DNA of 10,226 nt, from positions 1 to 10,226 of the forward strand of contig JAGLXI010000252.1 of the NCBI GenBank assembly GCA_023132995.1, in the 5' to 3' direction. A model generated the notes under the pieces. That model ran no database searches, was not told the origin of the DNA, and worked only from the letters and a program-made list of their open reading frames with translations. A program made the translations under genes and the position numbers. Below, one piece after another: positions 1 to 4,414 of the stretch (positions are counted from its first letter, which is position 1; every line of letters begins with the position of its first letter). This DNA is from Candidatus Zixiibacteriota bacterium. GTDB lineage: Bacteria > Zixibacteria > MSB-5A5 > GN15 > FEB-12.

Positions 1-2
1 TC

Positions 3-299
3 TATTTCTTCTTCTCCAAGGAGCATACCGGAGTGTTTGGCCGAGTAGCCACGTTCGGCATCTGGATATTGATGATCGGTTTCGGTGCCTCGTTCGGGTT
101 TACCGTCATGGCGCGAATCTCTCTTTTCATCAATCGCATTCAGGACGTGGATGTCTGGCGCCAGGCCGCGCTTGATTCGAGTAACCCCAGCCACCATGCC
201 GGGTTTTACGTTGTGTTGTGGGCGCTGGTTCTTTTCGTGGTCGGCTACGCTGTCTACGAAGTAGCATCCCACCTCAAGAGGAAACAGGCAGCCGGCTAA
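3..299 (+). CDS. C-terminal part of a multi-pass membrane protein (5' end outside window)
   Basis: The frame is open from the window edge, so this is the last 98 residues of a longer protein. A GTG at 33 is possible as a start but unlikely, because the frame continues upstream through a conserved-looking stretch (YFFFSKEHTG). Two hydrophobic segments are visible: roughly residues 14-36 of the fragment (FGIWILMIGFGASFGFTVMA) and 68-86 (FYVVLWALVLFVVGYAVYEV). A loop of about 30 polar residues separates them, and a short basic tail (HLKRKQ) ends the protein. The basic end suggests a cytoplasmic C-terminus by the positive-inside rule (inference). I do not recognise a named family and assign no function. 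A rho-independent terminator follows 25 bases after the stop, so this is the last gene of its transcription unit. Confidence 0.75.
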   Translation, partial: YFFFSKEHTGVFGRVATFGIWILMIGFGASFGFTVMARISLFINRIQDVDVWRQAALDSSNPSHHAGFYVVLWALVLFVVGYAVYEVASHLKRKQAAG

Positions 300-324
300 C
301 ACCGGTAATACAGACGAACCGTAT

Positions 325-360
325 AACCCCGTCAGGGCATTTTCCCGGCGGGGTTTTTTT
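325..360 (+). terminator. Rho-independent terminator of the upstream membrane-protein gene
   Basis: AACCCCGTC (325-333) pairs with GGCGGGGTT (347-355), with one T-G pair. A further GGG/CCC pairing (335-337 with 344-346) extends the stem inside. The helix runs straight into a seven-T run (354-360). It ends the transcription unit of the gene at 3-299. Confidence 0.9.
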
Positions 361-361
361 G

Positions 362-390
362 TTGACAGGGGAGAACTCCCTTTGCATAAA
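362..390 (+). promoter_or_regulatory. Candidate sigma70 promoter just after the terminator
   Basis: A perfect TTGACA (362-367) is followed after 17 bases by CATAAA (385-390), or after 19 bases by TAAAAT (387-392). The start point would fall near 397, almost on the ATG of the doubtful ORF at 398. The position directly behind a terminator suits a new transcription unit. The -10 match is only moderate and no product is certain. Confidence 0.35.
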
Positions 391-397
391 ATTAACA

Positions 398-595
398 ATG
401 AGTTGTCAACAAGAAAAATATAGTAATGTCACTTCAGGGCCAACTTTCTTCAGTGTGGCTCCGTATAATGACCAGCACCAACTTCTATACGACATTTGTC
501 TGTTGAGGTGTATGTTGCCGCAAGGGGTTTGTGCCACTAATATACTGTTGGGCAAGGGATTACGCAACAGGAGATACGCTCATATAATTGCCTGA
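398..595 (+). CDS. Doubtful small ORF, 65 residues, possibly leaderless
   Basis: This frame runs from ATG at 398 to TGA at 593-595 and gives 65 residues with four cysteines (3, 34, 38, 45). There is no ribosome binding site. The ATG lies 7-8 bases after a candidate -10 element, which would suit a leaderless transcript. Codon use is AT-rich and unlike the confident genes. The same frame is also open upstream through the terminator and out of frame into the preceding gene, so openness alone means little. I recognise no family. It is listed because this stretch of more than 400 bases holds no better gene; it may well be non-coding. Confidence 0.15.
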   Translation: MSCQQEKYSNVTSGPTFFSVAPYNDQHQLLYDICLLRCMLPQGVCATNILLGKGLRNRRYAHIIA

Positions 596-643
596 GTAGC
601 AAAGCAATACGCATGATGGAAAAGTCTGCATTTGTAAGTTCAT

Positions 644-653
644 AGGAGGTGAT
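644..653 (+). promoter_or_regulatory. Orphan perfect Shine-Dalgarno sequence
   Basis: AGGAGGTGAT at 644-653 is complementary over ten bases to the conserved 3' end of bacterial 16S rRNA, a better site than that of any confident gene here. No ATG, GTG or TTG follows at usable spacing. The frame after it (TTA AAA GAG TAT...) stops at TGA (696-698) after about 14 codons and has no normal start. It could be a relic of a lost gene, a ribosome-standby or decoy site, or chance. Confidence 0.4.
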
Positions 654-663
654 AGGTTAAAAG

Positions 664-695
664 AGTATTATTTTAAGATTTCTGAAAATAATACT
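664..695 (+). repeat. Perfect 11-bp inverted repeat overlapping a -35 element (possible operator)
   Basis: AGTATTATTTT (664-674) and AAAATAATACT (685-695) are exact reverse complements separated by a 10-base spacer. The right arm shares its last base with the TTGACA box at 695-700. Arm centres are 21 bases apart, about two helical turns, so a dimeric regulator could bind both arms on one face. No U-run follows, so it is not a terminator. The regulator is unknown; the operator role is inference from position and symmetry. Confidence 0.6.
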
Positions 696-724
696 TGACA
701 TACAGGCAAAACTTTCCTTATCAT
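695..724 (+). promoter_or_regulatory. Strong sigma70 promoter for the small basic protein gene
   Basis: TTGACA (695-700), an 18-base spacer and TATCAT (719-724, five of six consensus bases). The expected start is near 731, leaving a leader of about 78 bases before the ATG at 809. The inverted repeat at 664-695 abuts it upstream and overlapping dyads (736-753) lie just downstream, so initiation is probably controlled. Confidence 0.7.
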
Positions 725-783
725 TCCTTCGGAGGAACCGGTTACGTAAGGTTGGAGAACCTGAGGAGGAAGGGTAGCCTCCT
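724..783 (+). promoter_or_regulatory. Structured 5' leader with three small hairpins and GGA-rich loops
   Basis: Three short perfect stems follow one another: TTCCT/AGGAA (724-728, 733-737), AGGTT/AACCT around the tetraloop GGAG (749-753, 758-762), and AGGAGG/CCTCCT around an 8-base loop (764-769, 778-783). Alternative pairings exist: GGAGG 731-735 could take CCTCC 778-782, and AACC 736-739 could take GGTT 750-753. Two 8-bp palindromes, AACCGGTT (736-743) and TTACGTAA (742-749), overlap in the same place. The third stem would hide an AGGAGG. The leader carries repeated GGA triplets, the core of CsrA/RsmA sites when shown in a loop. I do not recognise a named riboswitch; control at the RNA or DNA level is inference. 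Confidence 0.4.
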
Positions 784-808
784 TAACACATGGAGAGTGA
801 GGTAGGTA

Positions 809-1156
809 ATGGCTCGGACCAAGAGTACCTCCCCAGCCAAAAACTCCGCTGATTCCAAAGGGAAGACCAGGGAACAGAGTGCCACGAAGGGGAAGTTGTC
901 AACAGCCGAAGCACGCCGGGAATACCAGCGGCGCTATTATCAGATGCATAAAGAGAAGGCCAAAGAATATCAGCGTCAGTACAACCTGACGCACAAGAAG
1001 AAGGCTCGCGGCGGAAGGGGCAAGTCGGGTTTTGCCGCTCCCCGCGAGGTTGTCAGAAGTACGTTCAATACTGCCGACATCATGCATTCGCCGGTTGAGA
1101 AGACGATCAAAATGCTCGAGAAGATCATCAGGGGTGAGCGTCTCTTTACAATGTAG
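809..1156 (+). CDS. Small highly basic protein with a 15-residue tandem repeat
   Basis: This gene encodes 115 residues rich in lysine and arginine with no membrane segment or signal peptide. Residues 1-33 are a low-complexity Lys/Ser/Thr tail (begins MARTKSTSPAK). Residues 38-52 and 53-67 are two copies of a unit with pattern EYQRxYxxxHKxKA[KR], predicted to be helical. A Gly/Arg patch (GGRGKSG, 68-74) comes next, then a C-terminal segment that looks helical (residues 95-110). Composition suggests a nucleic-acid or polyanion binder; that is inference, and I do not recognise the family. The start is supported by GAGGT (799-803), five bases before the ATG. The gene is monocistronic: its own strong promoter, a structured leader of about 78 bases, and a terminator 22 bases after the stop. 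Resemblance of the first residues to a histone H3 tail is probably chance. Confidence 0.75.
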   Translation: MARTKSTSPAKNSADSKGKTREQSATKGKLSTAEARREYQRRYYQMHKEKAKEYQRQYNLTHKKKARGGRGKSGFAAPREVVRSTFNTADIMHSPVEKTIKMLEKIIRGERLFTM

Positions 1157-1178
1157 GCGTCATGTCGGGACAGCTTGG

Positions 1179-1215
1179 AGCGATTGGGGAATAATGGGTT
1201 TCTCAATCGCTTTTT
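1179..1215 (+). terminator. Rho-independent terminator after the small basic protein gene
   Basis: AGCGATTG (1179-1186) pairs perfectly with CAATCGCT (1204-1211). The stem can grow to 13 pairs with GGGAA/TTTCT, using two G-T pairs, and closes a 7-base loop. A run of five T (1211-1215) follows. It separates the basic-protein gene from the PPDK gene. Confidence 0.88.
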
Positions 1216-1246
1216 ATATTGCCCCGGGTGGCCATGGTTTGTAACA

Positions 1247-1255
1247 TGCCATAAT
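1247..1255 (+). promoter_or_regulatory. Candidate extended -10 promoter for PPDK
   Basis: TGC-CATAAT at 1247-1255 fits the extended -10 form (TGn plus a hexamer matching TATAAT at five of six bases). No good -35 lies 16-18 bases upstream, which extended -10 promoters can tolerate. Because a strong terminator ends at 1215, the PPDK gene needs a start point in this short gap. Transcription would begin near 1262, giving a leader of about 25 bases. Confidence 0.45.
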
Positions 1256-1286
1256 AAAGTGAAAAAACAGAGTTGGGGTAGTCATT

Positions 1287-4127
1287 ATGCCGACAAAGAA
1301 AAAGCCGCAGAAGGCTGTCGCCAAGAAGGCGCCAGTCAAGAAAACCAAAACGAAAACACAAGCTAAGGTCAAAACAAAACCCGCCTCGAGCAAGACGCAT
1401 TCACAGCCGGAGGCCGCGGCGACAACTCTCTCGGGTAAATATTACTACTTCTTTGCTAAAGGCAAGGCCGATGGCACCGCTCAGATGAAGGGCCTGTTAG
1501 GAGGCAAAGGGGCCGGCCTGGCCGAGATGACCAACGCCGGTGTCCCGGTACCACCCGGATTCACTATCACCACTGAAGTCTGCAATCTGTACTATGGGAA
1601 CTCGCTTGAGGTTCCCCGCGCGATTGACCGGGATCTCGAAAAACACATGCATAAGCTTGAGAAAGTGACCGGCAGGAAGTTCGGCGATCCGAATGATCCA
1701 CTCCTTGTGTCTGTCCGCTCCGGCTCCAAGTTCTCCATGCCGGGAATGATGGATACGGTGTTGAACCTCGGTCTCAATGCTGAGACTCTTGAAGGGCTGG
1801 CCCGCAAGACGAACAACATGCGTTTCGCCCTGGACAACTACCGGCGGTTCATATCGATGTTCGGGAACGTGGTGCTGGGCATCGACAAGGATGTTTTTGA
1901 GAGCGTCATCACCAAAACGAAAACCGACCAGCGAATCAAGCAGGACAGTTCCCTCCAGGAAAACGATCTGAGGGGTATTATCAGGAAATACAAACAAATC
2001 ATCAAGCGCAAGACCGGCGAGAGCTTTCCCGACGATCCTTACGTCCAGTTGCGTGTGGCCCGTGACGCGGTCTTTCGCAGTTGGCACAATCCCAGGGCAA
2101 TATCCTACCGGCGGTTGCACGACATCCCCAGCGATCTCGGTACGGCCGTCAATGTGCAGGTGATGGTGTTTGGCAACATGGGAAACAATTCCGGCACGGG
2201 GGTCGGCTTTACGCGTAATCCCGCTACCGGGGACAAGGAGTTCTACGGAGAGTACCTTCTCAACGCCCAGGGCGAGGATGTTGTGGCCGGGATCCGCAAT
2301 CCCCAGCCTATCGTGCAACTGGCCCAGGAAATGCCGTCGATCTACAAGCAACTCAAGAGCATTACCACCCGGCTGGAAAAGCACTATCGCGACATTCAGG
2401 ATTTCGAGTTCACCATTGAGCAAAACGAACTGTTCATGCTTCAGACCAGGGCCGGTAAGCGCACGGTCCAGGCGGCGATCAAGATAGCCGTTGACATGGT
2501 CAAGGAGAAGCTGATCACCAAAGCGGAGGCAATTCAAAGGATCGACCCGCAGAACTTGGACCGGCTCTTGCACCCCAGTCTCAATCCCAAGGCCAAGTAC
2601 GATGTTGTAGCTACCGGCCTGCCGGCGTCGCCCGGTGCGGCGTCGGGGCGTGTCTACTTCACGGCTGAGGACGTCGTCAAACACGGGGCCAAGACTTCGG
2701 CCATTCTTGTTCGCGAGGAAACCAACCCCGATGACATCGAGGGGATGAACGCGGCCGTCGGTATCCTCACGGCGCGAGGTGGGAGGACCTCTCATGCCGC
2801 CGTAGTGGCGCGCCAAATGGGCAAATGCTGCGTCTGCGGAGCGGAGGCGATCCGCGTCAATACCGCCAGGAAGCAATTTCAGATCGGCAAACTCATTATC
2901 AAGGAAGGCGAGGTCATAACCCTCAACGGCTCTACCGGCGACGTGATGCTCGGTACCGTGCCGACAATCGAGCCGGAACTATCCGGAGAGTTCTCTCAGT
3001 TCATGTCCTGGGCTGACGAAATCCGTCGCCTCAACGTAAGAACGAATGCCGATACTCCCCGTGACGCCGAGCAGGCGATCAAGTTCGGGGCCGAAGGAAT
3101 CGGCCTCTGCCGCACGGAGCACATGTTCTTTGCCGAGGATCGTATTCCGATTGTCCAGGAAATGATCCTGGCCGACTCACCCGAGGAGCGGCAGGCGGCT
3201 CTCGACAAGCTACTGCCTTTTCAGAAGAAGGACTTCGTGAAGATATTCCAGGTGATGAAAGGTCTGCCGGTGACCATCCGCACGCTCGACCCGCCGCTGC
3301 ACGAATTCCTGCCCAGGAAGGAAGAAATACGGGTCAAGATTGAGGCCTTAGACAAGAAGGATGAGGAGTACGAGGAGAAACTGGAGGCGCTGCAGAAAGT
3401 CATCCGCCGCATTGAAGAACTGAAGGAACTCAACCCGATGCTCGGTCATCGCGGCTGCCGCCTGGGTATCGTGTACCCGGAGATCACCGAGATGCAGGTG
3501 CGGGCGATAATTGAAGCGGCCTGCACGCTGGCCAGGGACAAGAAGCCCGTGTGTCCGGAAATCATGATTCCGCTGGTCGGGCACGTCAACGAGTTCCGCC
3601 ATCAGAAGGAAATCGTCGTACGGATCGCCAATGAAGTCATGGCCAAGCGCAAGGTCAAGAAGCTGGACTACCTGATCGGGACCATGATAGAAATCCCGCG
3701 GGCAGCTCTGACCGCCGATGAGGTGGCGCAAGAGGCCGAGTTCTTCAGCTTCGGAACCAATGACCTGACTCAGATGACGATGGGCTTTTCACGGGATGAC
3801 GCCGGCAAGTTCCTTAATTACTACATCGAGAATGCGATCCTGCCTTACGACCCGTTTGTGTCCATTGACCAGGATGGTGTCGGACAGTTGATCGCTATGG
3901 GCCGCGATAAGGGGGTGGCGGCGCGGAAGGACCTGAAGGTCGGCATCTGCGGCGAACACGGCGGCGATCCTGATTCCATCGACTTTTGTCACCGGGTCGG
4001 TCTTGATTACATCTCCTGTTCCCCCTACCGGGTGCCGATCGCCCGGCTGGCGGCGGCCCAGGCTGAACTGAGAAACGCCTCAAGTAAGGCTTCAAGTAAG
4101 GCTTCAAGTAAGGCCAGGAGTAAGTAG
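1287..4127 (+). CDS. ppdK: Pyruvate, phosphate dikinase with basic N-terminal tail and ASSK-repeat C-terminal tail
   Basis: This cytosolic enzyme interconverts pyruvate + ATP + Pi and PEP + AMP + PPi. At 946 residues it is longer than the usual 870-900. Residues 1-50 are a lysine-rich tail. About 51-400 is the nucleotide-binding domain (LLGGKGAGLAEM; SVRSGSKFSMPGMMDTVLNL). The swivelling domain carries the phosphorylated histidine H503 in GGRTSHAAVVAR. The C-terminal barrel has R609, R665, E802, N825, D826 and the proton-donor cysteine C888 (GICGEHGGD). Numbered against the Clostridium symbiosum enzyme from memory, H455, R561 and R617 sit at +48 and E745, N768, D769 and C831 at +57. Catalytic residues are therefore intact, with about nine extra residues in a charged coiled-coil-like stretch near 676-714. 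Residues 931-946 are the repeats ASSK, ASSK, ASSK, ARSK. ATG 1287 is the only usual start before the conserved core; a stop lies in frame at 1260-1262. GGGG (1275-1278) is a weak ribosome site. Confidence 0.97.
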   Translation: MPTKKKPQKAVAKKAPVKKTKTKTQAKVKTKPASSKTHSQPEAAATTLSGKYYYFFAKGKADGTAQMKGLLGGKGAGLAEMTNAGVPVPPGFTITTEVCNLYYGNSLEVPRAIDRDLEKHMHKLEKVTGRKFGDPNDPLLVSVRSGSKFSMPGMMDTVLNLGLNAETLEGLARKTNNMRFALDNYRRFISMFGNVVLGIDKDVFESVITKTKTDQRIKQDSSLQENDLRGIIRKYKQIIKRKTGESFPDDPYVQLRVARDAVFRSWHNPRAISYRRLHDIPSDLGTAVNVQVMVFGNMGNNSGTGVGFTRNPATGDKEFYGEYLLNAQGEDVVAGIRNPQPIVQLAQEMPSIYKQLKSITTRLEKHYRDIQDFEFTIEQNELFMLQTRAGKRTVQAAIKIAVDMVKEKLITKAEAIQRIDPQNLDRLLHPSLNPKAKYDVVATGLPASPGAASGRVYFTAEDVVKHGAKTSAILVREETNPDDIEGMNAAVGILTARGGRTSHAAVVARQMGKCCVCGAEAIRVNTARKQFQIGKLIIKEGEVITLNGSTGDVMLGTVPTIEPELSGEFSQFMSWADEIRRLNVRTNADTPRDAEQAIKFGAEGIGLCRTEHMFFAEDRIPIVQEMILADSPEERQAALDKLLPFQKKDFVKIFQVMKGLPVTIRTLDPPLHEFLPRKEEIRVKIEALDKKDEEYEEKLEALQKVIRRIEELKELNPMLGHRGCRLGIVYPEITEMQVRAIIEAACTLARDKKPVCPEIMIPLVGHVNEFRHQKEIVVRIANEVMAKRKVKKLDYLIGTMIEIPRAALTADEVAQEAEFFSFGTNDLTQMTMGFSRDDAGKFLNYYIENAILPYDPFVSIDQDGVGQLIAMGRDKGVAARKDLKVGICGEHGGDPDSIDFCHRVGLDYISCSPYRVPIARLAAAQAELRNASSKASSKASSKARSK
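4077..4124 (+). repeat. 12-bp tandem repeat coding the C-terminal tail of PPDK
   Basis: Four in-frame 12-base units (GCC/GCT-TCA-AGT-AAG, the last with AGG in place of TCA) encode ASSK, ASSK, ASSK, ARSK directly before the stop. Near-identical DNA, including synonymous positions, indicates recent expansion by slippage, so copy number may vary between strains. Confidence 0.9.
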
Positions 4128-4178
4128 CACCCGCCGACCGAAGGCTCATCGCAGTCTATATATTCCAGGAAGACCGAG

Positions 4179-4211
4179 ACGCCGCCGAGGGACATGCCCG
4201 GCGGCGTTTTT
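4179..4211 (+). terminator. Rho-independent terminator after PPDK
   Basis: ACGCCGCCG (4179-4187) pairs perfectly with CGGCGGCGT (4199-4207) around an 11-base loop, followed by a five-T run (4207-4211). It lies about 50 bases after the PPDK stop and implies that the next gene starts from its own promoter. Confidence 0.9.
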
Positions 4212-4273
4212 CGTGGGTGTGCCGAAGCAGTGCCGCCTTGCTGGAAAAGAGCGGTCAGGCAGGGAACTTTCGC

Positions 4274-4302
4274 TTGACAACAGTGCTTCACGGTGTTGAT
4301 TC
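4274..4302 (+). promoter_or_regulatory. Weak candidate promoter upstream of the acyl-CoA synthetase gene
   Basis: A perfect TTGACA (4274-4279) is followed after 16-17 bases by poor -10 matches (TTGATT 4296-4301 or TGATTC 4297-4302). It is the best -35 between the PPDK terminator and the GTG at 4411, where a promoter is needed, but the -10 is weak and an activator might be required. Confidence 0.3.
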
Positions 4303-4303
4303 G

Positions 4304-4414
4304 ATGGGAAAACAAGTCAAGGCCCCGGCGGTGATCGGCGCTATGGCGGGCATAATTGACTGTGCTCCATCCGTGGCGAAGATTCACCCCGGAAAGGATG
4401 ATATCGAGTTGTGA
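4304..4414 (+). CDS. Possible small ORF overlapping the synthetase start by four bases
   Basis: ATG at 4304 opens 36 codons ending with TGA at 4412-4414, which overlaps the GTG start of the next gene in a GTGA junction. That is the classic layout for translational coupling. Codon choice looks like the confident genes, and the peptide has a short hydrophobic stretch (VIGAMAGIID). The frame is also open further upstream to ATG 4217. No good ribosome site precedes either ATG, and the peptide resembles nothing I know. It could be a leader peptide or a chance frame. Confidence 0.25.
   Translation: MGKQVKAPAVIGAMAGIIDCAPSVAKIHPGKDDIEL

Noticed and set aside
464..469. TATAAT hexamers at 464-469 and 583-588 as promoters
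   Set aside because: Neither has an acceptable -35 at 16-18 bases nor a TGn extension, and AT-rich DNA gives such hexamers by chance.
300..808. Search for tRNA, rRNA, CRISPR or a named riboswitch in the long intergenic region
   Set aside because: No T-loop GGTTCGAATCC-like segment, no spaced direct repeats and no riboswitch core that I recognise was seen.
809..850. Likeness of the first residues (MARTKSTSPAK) to the histone H3 tail
   Set aside because: It is a short, low-complexity lysine/threonine stretch in a bacterial protein with no histone fold; chance explains it.
1497..2876. A 459-codon open frame on the minus strand inside ppdK
   Set aside because: It lies opposite a fully conserved enzyme core, its product has no recognisable motif or membrane pattern, and long antisense frames are expected from the biased codon use of the + strand gene.
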